Counted from the stretch's first letter, positions 10,577 to 20,442 are shown. The stretch is DNA of 64,000 bases from Haemophilus influenzae (GCF_001457655.1 NZ_LN831035.1:868001-932000), one strand, 5' to 3'. Program-made: numbers and translations. The notes: generated by a model from the sequence alone, not told the origin.

Positions 10577-10606
10577 AAAAAACCTTGGGATATTCCAAGG
10601 TTTTTT
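10577..10606. terminator. bidirectional terminator between rplS and selD
   Basis: AAAAAACCTTGG (10577-10588) and its complement (10595-10606) make a perfect 12-bp stem with a 6-nt loop. It is symmetric, so it can end rplS rightward and selD leftward. Confidence 0.88.
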
Positions 10607-10660
10607 GCTATGTGGATCATGGTAATTTAATTAATCATTAGGATGATCGATTAAAATTCC

Positions 10661-11701
10661 TTATTTTACTTCAACAACGATATCGGATTCTGATTTAGGT
10701 TTCAATTTACCCACTTCATATAAATCAATGCCAGTATCTTTGGCTATTTCAATTATAGTTTGAACGCTATTAGGCTCAACAGCCACTAATAAACCACCTG
10801 ATGTTTGAGGATCGCACAAAATCGCTTTTTGTTCTTCCGTTAATGCGCCAACTTTATGTCCATAACTTTCAAAATTACGCCCTGTTCCACCGGGTACGCA
10901 ACCTTGAGCAATATAATCTTTTACTCCGTCCAAGGTTTTAATTTTGTCCGAAAAAACTACCGCACTTAGATTTGAACCTTCACAGATTTCAATTAAATGG
11001 CCAAGTAAACCAAATCCAGTGACATCCGTCATTGCTGTGACGCCATCCACTTGGGAAAATTGACTGCCAATAGAATTCATTTGGCACATAGCGGCAGTGG
11101 CTAAACCTTGATGTTCTGGCTTAAGTTTTCCTTTTTTCTCCGCCGTCGTCAAAATACCAATACCAAGCGGTTTTGTCATATAAAGCTTACAACCTGATTT
11201 TGCAGAAGCATTACGTTTTACTTTTTCAGTGTCAATCACACCTGTCACGGCTAAACCAAAAATAGGTTCAGGCGAATCAATGGAATGTCCACCCGCCAAA
11301 GCAATACCCGCTTGATGGCAAGCAAAACGACCACCATCAACAATTTTCTGTGCAACTTCTGCAGGTAATACATTGGTTGGAAAACCTAAAATAGCGATTC
11401 CCATAATCGGCTTACCGCCCATAGCAAAAATGTCACTAATGGCATTGGTCGCGGCAATTCGTCCAAAATCAAAAGGATCATCTACAATCGGCATAAAAAA
11501 GTCTGTGGTACTGATAATTGCAGTTCCATTACCAAGATCATACACCGCCGCATCGTCTGCAGTTTCATTGCCAACGAGCAAATTTGGATCATAAAATTTT
11601 TCCAGTTCTGAATGTAAAATTGTCCCTAACACCTTAGGCGAAATTTTACAGCCTCAACCTGCACCATGGCTGTATTGCGTCAGCCGAATTTTTTCTTCCA
11701 T
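10661..11701 (-). CDS. selD: selenide, water dikinase, a selenocysteine-containing SelD
   Basis: SelD makes selenophosphate from selenide and ATP, the selenium donor for selenocysteine tRNA. The true start is the ATG at 11701 ([15 protein letters not shown]). The reading frame then meets UGA at 11654-11656 and continues [10 protein letters not shown] without a shift. The UGA occupies residue 16, the catalytic position that is Cys17 in E. coli SelD (GAGCGCK). It is therefore Sec, not a stop, and the enzyme (346 aa) needs its own product to be made. A SECIS-like hairpin follows directly. Glycine-rich ATP-site segments ([41 protein letters not shown]) are intact. Translation starting at the GTG of 11632 would give a truncated enzyme lacking the active-site residue. 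Confidence 0.93.
11613..11650 (-). promoter_or_regulatory. bacterial SECIS-like hairpin in selD
   Basis: On the minus strand the hairpin starts three bases after the UGA. The outer stem pairs TGTAAAATT (11642-11650 on the plus strand as AATTTTACA) with AATTTTACA (11613-11621). A 3x3 internal loop follows, then the inner stem CCTAA/TTAGG closing a GGTG tetraloop (11630-11633). Bacterial SECIS elements sit in this place, with a short apical stem and a G-rich loop bound by SelB. Confidence 0.75.
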
Positions 11702-11758
11702 TTCTTATTTACCTTATTGAATATCCGTTTTCGAGAATATGACTTTCAAACCCTATTT

Positions 11759-12715
11759 TTAATCGTAAAGATCCTCACCATCTTTCCTTGTACGCAATAA
11801 TTGCAAAATCCAAACATATTGCTCTGGAGATGGTGTAACAAAAGATTCTATTTCTTCGTTCATTGCTCGGGCTGATTGTTCAGGATCATCACTTAAATTC
11901 ATTGCAGGATGAATTTCCATTTCATATTTGCCCGTTTCAGCGTTATAACGAGGAAACATTGGAATAACAACGGCTTTAGAAAGTTTTGCCATTTTATTTA
12001 ACCCTGGCAATGTCGCTTTATAAGTCCCAAAGAAATCAACAAATACGCTTTGTTCCACCCCAAAATCTTCATCTGGTAAGTAATAACCCATTTCGCCTTT
12101 ACGAACATGATTTAAAAAAGGTTTAATACCATTTTGGCGTGCGTGCATTTTTCCGCCGAAACGTTGGCGTGCAATCGTCCAAAGCCAATCCACCAATGGA
12201 TTACGGTGTGGATTATACATAGAAGTCATTGGCATGCCTTGAGTGTGCAAAATAATGCCAGACGCATCAATCGCCCAGCCATGTGGCACCATAAGAATAA
12301 TATTCTTTCCTTCAGCTTTTGCCTGTTCGATATGTTCAAGACCGATAAATTCGCTTCGTTTTTGCAAATGTTTCTTTGAACGGATTGCAATCTCACCAAT
12401 TCCAAACATAACTTGTGTAACAACCGTAAACATTTTATCAATCACTTGCTCACGTTGTTGTTCAGTCCAATGAGGGAAACAATATTGCAAGTTAGTTTGT
12501 GCACGCGTACGCTGTTTCTTTGCTTTATGCCCAATCCAAATACCTAATTTTCCCGCAAATTTATCGCGCAGACGAAAAGGCACAAATGCTAACAACAATA
12601 AAAAGAAAATACCAAGCCAAATCCCCCAATATTGAGGCTTTAAATACGACCATGAAAAGTGCGCTTCATAGCCCACTCTCGCCGTCAAACGTAAATTTTG
12701 TTGATTATCCGACAT
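11759..12715 (-). CDS. lpxM: lipid A late acyltransferase, LpxM/MsbB type
   Basis: It adds the last secondary acyl chain (myristoyl in Haemophilus) to Kdo-lipid A on the inner-membrane cytoplasmic face. The single N-terminal membrane anchor is about residues 28-46 (WGIWLGIFFLLLLAFVPF). The HX4D acyltransferase motif is VPHGWAID, around residues 144-151. Length 318 aa, typical of the LpxL/LpxM family. Sister enzymes LpxL/HtrB are similar. I favour LpxM because its N-terminal form resembles MsbB and because of its genomic position, but the choice is not proven. It is transcribed towards selD. Confidence 0.85.
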   Translation of the reverse strand: MSDNQQNLRLTARVGYEAHFSWSYLKPQYWGIWLGIFFLLLLAFVPFRLRDKFAGKLGIWIGHKAKKQRTRAQTNLQYCFPHWTEQQREQVIDKMFTVVTQVMFGIGEIAIRSKKHLQKRSEFIGLEHIEQAKAEGKNIILMVPHGWAIDASGIILHTQGMPMTSMYNPHRNPLVDWLWTIARQRFGGKMHARQNGIKPFLNHVRKGEMGYYLPDEDFGVEQSVFVDFFGTYKATLPGLNKMAKLSKAVVIPMFPRYNAETGKYEMEIHPAMNLSDDPEQSARAMNEEIESFVTPSPEQYVWILQLLRTRKDGEDLYD

Positions 12716-12761
12716 AATAAAATGTAATTAATTTTAACCGCACTTTTGCGCGCTTTCCGAA

Positions 12762-13529
12762 TTAAAAATGAAACCAACCCTGATCGTAAATCATTTTAGC
12801 CGTCATCATAAAAGACATGATAACAACCATCGGTCGAATCAAGGTTTTACCTTTCGTCATCACCATTTTGGCACCTAAATTTGCACCTAAAATGCTCCCA
12901 GCCATCATCACGAAACCCACTTTCCAAAGAATTTGTCCACCCAATAAGAAAAGCGCAAAAGAAGCAAGGTTCGAAGTGAAGTTCATCACTTTTGCATGTG
13001 CCGTCGCTTTCGGGAGATTAAATCCTAGCAAAGTAACACAGGCTAAACTCATGATTGAGCCAGTCCCTGGTCCAAAGAAGCCATCATAAAAACCTAAAAA
13101 TGGGCTAACTAAAAGACCAAATAACATGTAACTTAAACGCTGTTTTCGATCTTCATCACCTAATTTAGGGGTAAATAAAAAATATAGACCAATAGCTAAA
13201 ATCAAAAAAGGCAGCATTTTTTTGAAAATCGCCACGTCAATTGATTGAATTAATAATGTACCTAGGGCTGAACCTAAGAAAACCCAAATCAAAATAAACC
13301 AAATATCGCGTAAATTGACCGCTCTTTTTCGCAAGAAATAAAGGCTTGCGGATAATGCACCGCCCATAGCTTGCAATTTGTTGGTGCCTAACGCCATTGC
13401 TGGTGGCATGCCAGTCATAAGCAACGCTGGAATAGTAATTAATCCACCACCGCCAGCAATTGCATCGATAAATGATGCGACAAAACCAACACAAAACAAT
13501 ATTGCTAAAAGATCAATGCCGATATCCAT
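12762..13529 (-). CDS. TauE/SafE-family membrane permease (YfcA type)
   Basis: This 255-aa integral membrane protein is a putative anion or sulfonate exporter. It consists almost entirely of hydrophobic segments with the family's glycine-rich N-terminal repeat (FIDAIAGGGGLITIPALLMTG, about residues 21-41) and the internal second repeat (GFYDGFFGPGTGSIMSLA, about 150-167). About eight membrane spans. The substrate is not known for this subgroup. It lies 17 bp downstream of mepA on the same strand. Confidence 0.85.
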   Translation of the reverse strand: MDIGIDLLAILFCVGFVASFIDAIAGGGGLITIPALLMTGMPPAMALGTNKLQAMGGALSASLYFLRKRAVNLRDIWFILIWVFLGSALGTLLIQSIDVAIFKKMLPFLILAIGLYFLFTPKLGDEDRKQRLSYMLFGLLVSPFLGFYDGFFGPGTGSIMSLACVTLLGFNLPKATAHAKVMNFTSNLASFALFLLGGQILWKVGFVMMAGSILGANLGAKMVMTKGKTLIRPMVVIMSFMMTAKMIYDQGWFHF

Positions 13530-13546
13530 ATTGATTTACCTTAATG

Positions 13547-14407
13547 CTATTCTAACCATTCACTCCGATTCGGGGAATTTAAAATTTGTTGGCACAAAAA
13601 CGGCTCAGGCGGTGTAACTTTAGGTTTGCTCACTGAAGCACCTGGTTTTGGCGGTTCAAACCAAGAATATAATTCGTCTCCACAACCATCACCAGCAGGC
13701 ACAGGCGCTTGATTTTCACAATAAGATGCATCTGCGGGGCAAGTTAAACGAACATGAAAATGAGAGTTGTGTCCATACCAAGGACGAACTTTGTGTAGCC
13801 AACCGCGATCATTGCCAGCGGTTTGACATAATTTTACCTTAATCGCAGGATTAACAAAAATACGCGTCACATTTGGATCTTGTGCGGCTAACTTGATTAA
13901 CGTCGCATGATTGCTATTCCATACTCGTTCATCCACTCGTTGCGCCTTTCTATCTACAACTAATAAACCTTTACCATCAGAATTCAGCGCATCGGCGTCT
14001 GACATTTCGCCCATTCTTAACCAAATATCCGCATCTAATCCCATCTGATGGCTAGCATGACCCGTTAAAAACCGCCCGCCACCCGGCATGGCAATATCAC
14101 CCACTAACATAGTTGGTAACCCAGCAGCTTTAGCTCGCTGCCCCAAACGTTCAATATACTGAATCATATTTGGATGACCATAATAACGATTGCGATTCAT
14201 ACGAATAACTTGGTAACCTTCACCTTTCGGCGGTAATGCTTGCGCTCCAATAATACACCCGTTGGTATAACTACCAATAGGACTTGCTTTACCATCTTCA
14301 CTTGGAATAGGGCGTTTCACTTTTTTCCAATCTAGAGGAGACGCAACAACGTTCAGAGAGAAAAGTGCGGTAAAAATTATGGTTGTTTTTAATAAAATTT
14401 TATTCAT
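13547..14407 (-). CDS. mepA: penicillin-insensitive murein DD-endopeptidase
   Basis: MepA cuts D-alanyl-meso-diaminopimelyl cross-links of peptidoglycan in the periplasm. It has a signal peptide (cleaved after VVAS, about residue 23). The LAS-family zinc site is intact: H120 and D127 within GHASHQMGLDADIW, and the C-terminal histidine pair in GHNSHFHVRL. Conserved cysteines (C51 and several near the C-terminus, including CPADASYC) fit the disulfides of the family. 286 aa, close to 274 in E. coli. It lies downstream of aroC as in E. coli, but here the two are parted by a 225-bp repeat-filled spacer. Confidence 0.94.
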   Translation of the reverse strand: MNKILLKTTIIFTALFSLNVVASPLDWKKVKRPIPSEDGKASPIGSYTNGCIIGAQALPPKGEGYQVIRMNRNRYYGHPNMIQYIERLGQRAKAAGLPTMLVGDIAMPGGGRFLTGHASHQMGLDADIWLRMGEMSDADALNSDGKGLLVVDRKAQRVDERVWNSNHATLIKLAAQDPNVTRIFVNPAIKVKLCQTAGNDRGWLHKVRPWYGHNSHFHVRLTCPADASYCENQAPVPAGDGCGDELYSWFEPPKPGASVSKPKVTPPEPFLCQQILNSPNRSEWLE

Positions 14408-14414
14408 TCTAAAG

Positions 14415-14522
14415 TTTTGCTGTAGGTAAGTATATCCTAGGTCTTGCCGTGGGTAAGTATATCCTAGGTTTTACCGTGGGTAAGTATATCCTAGGTTTTG
14501 CCGTGGGTAAGTATACCCACGG
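14415..14522. repeat. four tandem 27-bp units, each holding a dyad
   Basis: The units are 14415-14441, 14442-14468, 14469-14495 and 14496-14522. Each has a 5-base linker (TTTTG, TCTTG, TTTTA, TTTTG) and a 22-base imperfect palindrome around the tetranucleotide AGTA. The fourth palindrome is perfect (CCGTGGGTA 14501-14509 with TACCCACGG 14514-14522). Units 1-3 end CCTAGG, which contains the normally rare CTAG. Non-coding. Confidence 0.9.
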
Positions 14523-14532
14523 TTAGAAAAAT

Positions 14533-14551
14533 AGTTCCCCTTTGGGGAACT
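14533..14551 (-). terminator. probable aroC terminator
   Basis: AGTTCCCC (14533-14540) and GGGGAACT (14544-14551) pair around TTT. On the minus strand ATTTTTC follows. A second hairpin, TACCCC/GGGGTA (14559-14573), is complementary to the first in its core, so the two can also pair with each other. Confidence 0.65.
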
Positions 14552-14585
14552 TTACACTTACCCCAAAGGGGTAGCATCAAACTAA

Positions 14586-14607
14586 CCTAGGGTATACCTA
14601 CCCTAGG
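14586..14607. repeat. fifth copy of the intergenic dyad
   Basis: CCTAGGGTA (14586-14594) and TACCCTAGG (14599-14607) form a perfect 9-bp inverted repeat around TACC. It has the same architecture as the dyads inside the 27-bp units nearby. Confidence 0.85.
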
Positions 14608-14632
14608 CACAGACTCCCATCTTATACTAAGA

Positions 14633-15706
14633 TTATTTACACTGAGCCTTAAAACGTAAGAGATGATCTAATAAGACAATCGCCACCATAGCTTCCGCAA
14701 TTGGCACAGCACGAATCCCCACACAAGGATCGTGACGACCTTTTGTTACAACTTCTACGGGTTTACCATTAAGATTGATTGAACGACCAGGAATCGTAAT
14801 GCTTGAAGTTGGTTTTAGTGCAATAGTGGCGATAATTGGCTGTCCTGAACTAATTCCGCCTAAAATGCCGCCTGCGTGATTACTTTCAAAGCCATTAGGT
14901 GTCATTTCATCACGATGTTCCGAACCACGTTGTTCAACCACTGCAAAACCATCACCAATTTCGACGCCTTTTACTGCATTAATTCCCATTAATGCGTGAG
15001 CAAGATCTGCATCTAAACGGTCAAATACTGGCTCGCCCAATCCTACAGGTACATTTTCTGCAATAACAGTAAGTTTTGCACCAATAGAATCTCCTTCTTT
15101 TTTAAGTTCACGGATCAATTCATCGAATTTTTCTACCGCACTTTCATCAGGGCAAAAGAATGGATTGCTGTTTACCTTTTCCCAATCAATTTCTCCGATG
15201 ATCTGTGGCGAAATTTTCACATGACCGATTTGACTTAAAAAACCACGGACTTCAATACCAAAATGTTCGCGTAAATATTTTTTTGCAATCGCTCCCGCTG
15301 CAACTCGCATCGCTGTTTCACGCGCTGAAGAACGCCCACCGCCACGGTAATCACGGATGCCATATTTTTGCTGATAGGTAAAGTCTGCATGACCAGGGCG
15401 AAAACGATCTTTAATCTCGCCATAATCTTGCGAACGCTGATCAGCATTTTTAATGATCATCCCAATACTTGTGCCTGTAGTTTTTCCTTCAAACACACCA
15501 GATAAAATTTGAACTTCATCGTCTTCACGACGCGGCGTGGTATATCGTGATGTCCCAGGTTTACGACGATCTAAATCTGGCTGAATATCTTGCTCAGATA
15601 ATTCAAGATTTGGCGGTACCCCATCAACGATACAGCCTAATGCAATCCCATGTGACTCCCCAAAGGTCGTCACACGAAAAAGTTGTCCAATTGTATTACC
15701 TGCCAT
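14633..15706 (-). CDS. aroC: chorismate synthase
   Basis: AroC converts 5-enolpyruvylshikimate 3-phosphate to chorismate, the branch point to aromatic amino acids, folate and menaquinone (menE is close by). It requires reduced FMN. Signatures present: [17 protein letters not shown] (residues 16-32), the [14 protein letters not shown] segment, and [16 protein letters not shown] around 125-140. The 357-aa length is standard. It begins 9 bp after the stop of the mscK-type gene, so the two may share a transcript. An uptake core lies inside it at 15135. Confidence 0.97.
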   Translation of the reverse strand: MAGNTIGQLFRVTTFGESHGIALGCIVDGVPPNLELSEQDIQPDLDRRKPGTSRYTTPRREDDEVQILSGVFEGKTTGTSIGMIIKNADQRSQDYGEIKDRFRPGHADFTYQQKYGIRDYRGGGRSSARETAMRVAAGAIAKKYLREHFGIEVRGFLSQIGHVKISPQIIGEIDWEKVNSNPFFCPDESAVEKFDELIRELKKEGDSIGAKLTVIAENVPVGLGEPVFDRLDADLAHALMGINAVKGVEIGDGFAVVEQRGSEHRDEMTPNGFESNHAGGILGGISSGQPIIATIALKPTSSITIPGRSINLNGKPVEVVTKGRHDPCVGIRAVPIAEAMVAIVLLDHLLRFKAQCK

Positions 15707-15715
15707 AATTTCCCC

Positions 15716-18700
15716 TTATTTTTTTACATCAACAAAGGGAATTTCTTCGCCAGTGTCATTATTTTTGATAAATACATCTAATTGATTAAAGGCAATATCA
15801 ATATTATGTTCTGCAAATAATTCATTAATACGGCGATTAATAGCATCTGTAGTACTGGTACGATCTCCAACTTGTTCTACATAAACACGTAATTCGTGAT
15901 CCAAAGTACTTGCACCAAAAGTTAAAAAATAAGCAGATGGTTTAGGATCGCGTAAAACAGTCGGCTGTTCATCAGCTGCTTGAAGTAATAATTGACGAAC
16001 GAGTGTTAAATCAGAACCATAAGCAACACCAACACTAATCACTAAACGTGTCATCGTGCTAGATAATGCCCAATTGGTTACTTGACCTGTCACAAAAGAT
16101 TTATTTGGCACAATAATTTCTTTGCGATCAAAATCAATTAATGTAATTGCACGAATACGAATTTTCGCTACAGTACCGCTCACTCCATTAATGGTTACGA
16201 CATCGCCAACTCGGATTGGGCGTTCAAATAGCAAAATAATGCCCGACACAAAGTTTGCAAAAATTTCTTGCATACCAAAACCAAGACCAACGGAAAGTGC
16301 GGCAAATAACCATTGTAATTTTGACCAAGACATTCCTAAGGTTGCAAATGCCCACGCACCACCAATGGCGATAAAAATATAAGTGAGCAATGTCGTAATC
16401 GTATAAGGCGTACCTTGTGAAAGATTCACGCGAGAGAAAATTAATACTTCCAAAATACCTGAAATATTACGAACCAACACATAAGTAATTCCTAGGATAA
16501 CCAAAGCAACAAGAAGATTAAATAAAGTAATGCTTTCTATTACAGTGCCAGCATCGGTTGTCGTGGTTTGTTGCCAAAGTGTAATTTCACGTAAATAGCT
16601 CACTACTGTGACTAAATCTGACCATACATAGTAGAAAATCCCCAATAATGCTGTCCAAATAAAGAGATCTACAAAACGTAATAATTGGCTACGCACATCA
16701 TTTAACGCTAAACCTTCCTCTGGCTCTCCCACTGCAACCACATCATCAGAGGAAATATTTTCATAATTATTTTCAAGTGCTTTTTGACGACGTTTTTCTG
16801 CTAAACGGCGATGTGCTAAACGACGAGAAGAAACCGTAATACCACGGTAAATCGTATTACGTACTAACCACCATACACACCAAGCAATATAAGAATGAAT
16901 AAAATGCTCAATTAAATTTAAAGCAGTGTAATAATAGCCTAAAACAATAAGTACGATTAGTCCCACAGGAATTAATCTTAAACCAATTTGTACAATTCTT
17001 ATTAACCAATGATGTTTATTTGTTTCAGGTTCATAAGAGCGAAGTACTCGATTAAAGCGAGGAGCAATAATCGCCGCACAGAAAATTAGAGCTGTAATAG
17101 TATTAATTTGACCTAACACATCATTAGCTAAACCTGCATCAGTGACATTGCTAAACACAGAAGTATTTAAAAGCAATACAATCACAATAATAATGCGTTG
17201 GATAACACCACGAAAACGTTGTGCATTCTCTTTTGAAGATTCAAAATGATTAACAAAAATACCATTTGGACGGAACAATGAAATCCAAAATGTAAAGAAC
17301 CACCAATAACCTGCCATACTAAATGACCAATGCCAAAATTCTTCTGGATTTTTGAAGAAAAAGAAGCCGATCATTTGGCAAACGGCTAAAAACCAAAGTG
17401 TACTAGAAAGCGTTAAAAACGCAGTTAATAACAGGGCAAGTGGAGTACTCCACTGACTATCTGTATCTAAGCGATGTATTTCACGATTAATTTTGTTTAA
17501 TTGTTGTTTAATACGATTTTTAAATTTAAAAATTGCACCACCTACAATAAATAACCCTAAGAAATACATAAGTAAATAAGGTAAATTGTCATAATTAGTT
17601 GGAAAACCTAATTTTTTCAACATACCATTAAACTGTTCAATTAAAGCTCTTGGCAGCATTTTTATCCAATCTAAATTAATGGGATTATTACTTTTCACCC
17701 AAAAACTTTGCTGCTCTAATTTAGATTGAATTTGATCACTGATTTGTGTAATTTGCTGCTGCGTTAATTCCAAAGAAATCGCGAGATTTAATTGATTATT
17801 TAAAGATTTAATCAGATCAGATGTCATTTTTCGACGCTCAGTTAATAGCGTTTTAACCTGCGTTCTTTCTGCCTCAGTAAATTGTTTTCCATCTTCACTT
17901 TCAACTTTATTAATATAGTTATTTAGATCATAAAGTTCATTGCGTTTTTGAGTAATGTCAAAAATATGCACACGCAAATCGGCAATTTGTTTTGATAAAC
18001 CTTGAATATTTAAGTTAGTCGGTAATTTTTGTTTTTGTTGCTGGATAATACGTGAAAGAACTAACGTGCCTTGTAATGCACTAATTTGTTCATCAATAGT
18101 ATGTTGAGTTTGAGTGAGGCTATCTAAAATATTCCGCATTCTTAACTCATCTTGAGTTAATGAATTCGCTTTTTCTGTTTGTTGTAATAGATACTGACCA
18201 AGCTGTGCATTGCGATCAAGTTCTTTTTGAATGTAATCATTTTGCACAGTTTTTTGCTGTTGCTGCTGAGCTTGTTCTAGTTGATTTTGTGATTGCTGAA
18301 GATTTTTTTGATTAATGACTTCTTGAATCGCAATAATATTTTGTTGTTGCACCTGCAAACGTAAATTCAATAGGTCGTAACGACTTTGATAAAGTAAAGA
18401 AAGCTGATCATTATTTTTTAATAAATTTTGATTATAACTATTCTTTAAATCAATCAGTTGTAATTCAATCTGATATTGTTTTCGTAATGCGCTACCAATA
18501 TCATTATTGGCCAATTGTTGATTAATTTGCTGAGTGCGTACAACATTTTCCGTTAATGCCGCTTGAGCTCGTTCAGAAATAGAATTTTGCCCTGCCAATT
18601 GTGCATTTGCCGCGCCTAATGCGTTTTGCGTATCTTGTAATTGATCATTTAACTTAGCGAGACTATTTTGTAAATCGTCCTGTGACTGTGCATTATAATC

Positions 18701-19054
18701 AGTACTTGTTGCTGTTTCTTGTTGTTTTTTTAATGCTTGAATTTCTGCATTATTCTTTCTAATTTCACTCTCTGAATGGCTTAATGTTGTTTGCAATGCA
18801 TCATTGATTTTTTGTTGAGCTTGAATTTGCTGCAATAAATCAATTGATGTTTGTAATTCTGCTAACAACGTATTTTTTGCTTCCCCCTCACTCATTTTTT
18901 GAGCGTTAGCCAAATCGGCTTTAAGCGATTGCTCCGTTGGTAATACATTTGTTGAATTTGCCCCTAATGCCCCTTGTGAAACACTAAGGGTAAACATTGC
19001 CGAGGCAAAAAGTACGGTAAAAAATGGAGGTGTTTTCATAAGTTTCCTAATCAT
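15716..19054 (-). CDS. mscK: large mechanosensitive channel of the MscK/KefA family
   Basis: MscK channels open under membrane tension to release ions during osmotic downshift. The 1112-aa product has a signal peptide (residues ~7-30, ending ALGAN) and a long periplasmic region of about 450 residues that is Gln/Asn-rich and strongly coiled-coil. About eleven membrane spans follow from about residue 490. Last comes the MscS-type pore and beta domain (LSVGLGFGMQEIFANFVSGIILLFERPIRVGDVV). The pore helix and the VPN motif (IIVPNKSF) are intact. The ATG at 19054 and an in-frame ATG at 19039 both have AGGAAA upstream; either may be used. It is slightly shorter than E. coli MscK (1120 aa). Confidence 0.9.
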   Translation of the reverse strand: MIRKLMKTPPFFTVLFASAMFTLSVSQGALGANSTNVLPTEQSLKADLANAQKMSEGEAKNTLLAELQTSIDLLQQIQAQQKINDALQTTLSHSESEIRKNNAEIQALKKQQETATSTDYNAQSQDDLQNSLAKLNDQLQDTQNALGAANAQLAGQNSISERAQAALTENVVRTQQINQQLANNDIGSALRKQYQIELQLIDLKNSYNQNLLKNNDQLSLLYQSRYDLLNLRLQVQQQNIIAIQEVINQKNLQQSQNQLEQAQQQQQKTVQNDYIQKELDRNAQLGQYLLQQTEKANSLTQDELRMRNILDSLTQTQHTIDEQISALQGTLVLSRIIQQQKQKLPTNLNIQGLSKQIADLRVHIFDITQKRNELYDLNNYINKVESEDGKQFTEAERTQVKTLLTERRKMTSDLIKSLNNQLNLAISLELTQQQITQISDQIQSKLEQQSFWVKSNNPINLDWIKMLPRALIEQFNGMLKKLGFPTNYDNLPYLLMYFLGLFIVGGAIFKFKNRIKQQLNKINREIHRLDTDSQWSTPLALLLTAFLTLSSTLWFLAVCQMIGFFFFKNPEEFWHWSFSMAGYWWFFTFWISLFRPNGIFVNHFESSKENAQRFRGVIQRIIIVIVLLLNTSVFSNVTDAGLANDVLGQINTITALIFCAAIIAPRFNRVLRSYEPETNKHHWLIRIVQIGLRLIPVGLIVLIVLGYYYTALNLIEHFIHSYIAWCVWWLVRNTIYRGITVSSRRLAHRRLAEKRRQKALENNYENISSDDVVAVGEPEEGLALNDVRSQLLRFVDLFIWTALLGIFYYVWSDLVTVVSYLREITLWQQTTTTDAGTVIESITLFNLLVALVILGITYVLVRNISGILEVLIFSRVNLSQGTPYTITTLLTYIFIAIGGAWAFATLGMSWSKLQWLFAALSVGLGFGMQEIFANFVSGIILLFERPIRVGDVVTINGVSGTVAKIRIRAITLIDFDRKEIIVPNKSFVTGQVTNWALSSTMTRLVISVGVAYGSDLTLVRQLLLQAADEQPTVLRDPKPSAYFLTFGASTLDHELRVYVEQVGDRTSTTDAINRRINELFAEHNIDIAFNQLDVFIKNNDTGEEIPFVDVKK

Positions 19055-19081
19055 TATTTTTTCCTAATCTAAATGGTAAAA

Positions 19082-20440
19082 TTAATTTATCTTATCTTGC
19101 TTTGCCAGCCAATCGGCAAGCTGTTTACGTGAGATCTTAATGCCTTTCCCAAGCATCAGTGGTAAAGGATAATATGCAATAGGTTGTTTAAAACGTGCGA
19201 GTTTATCTTGTAAAAAAAACATTAAATTTTCAACCGCACTTTTGCTAAAGGATTCATTAAAATCCACTAAAGCGACAGGACGCTGACCAAATTCTTTGTT
19301 TTTTTGTGGTAAAACAAACACTTGATTAACTGAAGAATGTTGAATAATCACTTGTTCAATTTCTTCTGGCTGAATATTTTCGCCACCAGAAATAAACATA
19401 TTATCAAGTCGTCCGATAATAACAAGTTCGCCCTCTTGCCAAACACCTTTATCTTTTGTCGGAAGCCAACCTTGGTTATTCGTTAATGAAACAATTTGTC
19501 GATCCTTCCAATAACCCATCGCCAAACCCGCACCTTTCAGCCAAACTTCATCATTTACTAAGCGATATTCTCTGCCTAAGAGCGGTTGCCCCACACCTTG
19601 TTTTTCATCAGATTTTTTGGCAAAAACTGTCGAAGCCATTTCCGTCATTCCGTAGCCAGAATAAGTTTCAATACCATATTTCACTATTTTTTTCGTGAGT
19701 TCAGCAGGAATATGCGTACCACCAAGTAAAATATGACGTGTAGAAAATGAAATAATCGAATTTTCCTGTAAATAATCTAACAAACGTTGTAATTGCGTTG
19801 GCACAAGAGAAACGTGGGTCGTTTCTAATAATGAAGCATAAAAATCATCTTTTGGGAAATGTAATTGTGCACCACAATATAACCAACGCCAAACAATACC
19901 TTGTCCTGAAACGTGATATAAGGGTAATGAAAGTAACCAAGATTGATTACAATCAAACTTCATTAAGTTACATACCCCTTTTGCATTATCCAAATGCGCT
20001 TGGACATTATGCACAACTGCTTTTGGTAAGCCTGTAGAACCAGAGGTTAGCGTCATCGTCGCAGGACGAAAAAAATTAGCTTTTTGTGTAAAAGCATCAA
20101 TTTCTTGCAAATTCAGCAAATCTTTATCATAAAAACAAAAATCAATTTGATAAAACTCACATAATTCTGCAATTTTTTCTTGTGGAAAAGCAGGATTGAT
20201 GCCTAAAACTTTTGCGCCAAGCTGAATTGTCGCCAGATATAAAAATAAAATTTTCTCTGAATTTTTTCCCACAAAAGCAACCGCACTTTCCGCATTTACG
20301 CCTTTTTTTTGTAAAAAAGCCACCGTTTGGTTAATCTTTGTAGTTAATTCTATCCAAGTAAGCGCATCGCTCTGCGTAGTACGTAAAGCGATTTTATCTG
20401 AGAAATCAGGTTGAATAGCAAAATTTTGCCAAGGATACAT
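19082..20440 (-). CDS. menE: 2-succinylbenzoate-CoA ligase
   Basis: MenE activates o-succinylbenzoate with ATP and CoA in menaquinone synthesis, needed for anaerobic respiration. Adenylate-forming enzyme motifs are in order: TLTSGSTGLPKAVVHN (A3), YSGYGMTEMAST (A5), GRLDNMFISGGENIQPEE (A7-A8) and the catalytic lysine near the C-terminus in GKGIKISRKQLADW. 452 aa, as in E. coli (451). It starts 2 bp after the stop of seqA, so the two are probably co-transcribed. It carries two uptake cores (19233, 20280). Confidence 0.93.
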   Translation of the reverse strand: MYPWQNFAIQPDFSDKIALRTTQSDALTWIELTTKINQTVAFLQKKGVNAESAVAFVGKNSEKILFLYLATIQLGAKVLGINPAFPQEKIAELCEFYQIDFCFYDKDLLNLQEIDAFTQKANFFRPATMTLTSGSTGLPKAVVHNVQAHLDNAKGVCNLMKFDCNQSWLLSLPLYHVSGQGIVWRWLYCGAQLHFPKDDFYASLLETTHVSLVPTQLQRLLDYLQENSIISFSTRHILLGGTHIPAELTKKIVKYGIETYSGYGMTEMASTVFAKKSDEKQGVGQPLLGREYRLVNDEVWLKGAGLAMGYWKDRQIVSLTNNQGWLPTKDKGVWQEGELVIIGRLDNMFISGGENIQPEEIEQVIIQHSSVNQVFVLPQKNKEFGQRPVALVDFNESFSKSAVENLMFFLQDKLARFKQPIAYYPLPLMLGKGIKISRKQLADWLAKQDKIN

Positions 20441-20442
20441 TA

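Noticed and set aside
14408-14632. CRISPR-like array (regular repeats)
   Set aside because: Units are contiguous tandem repeats with 5-base linkers, without unique spacers of 30 bp or any cas gene.
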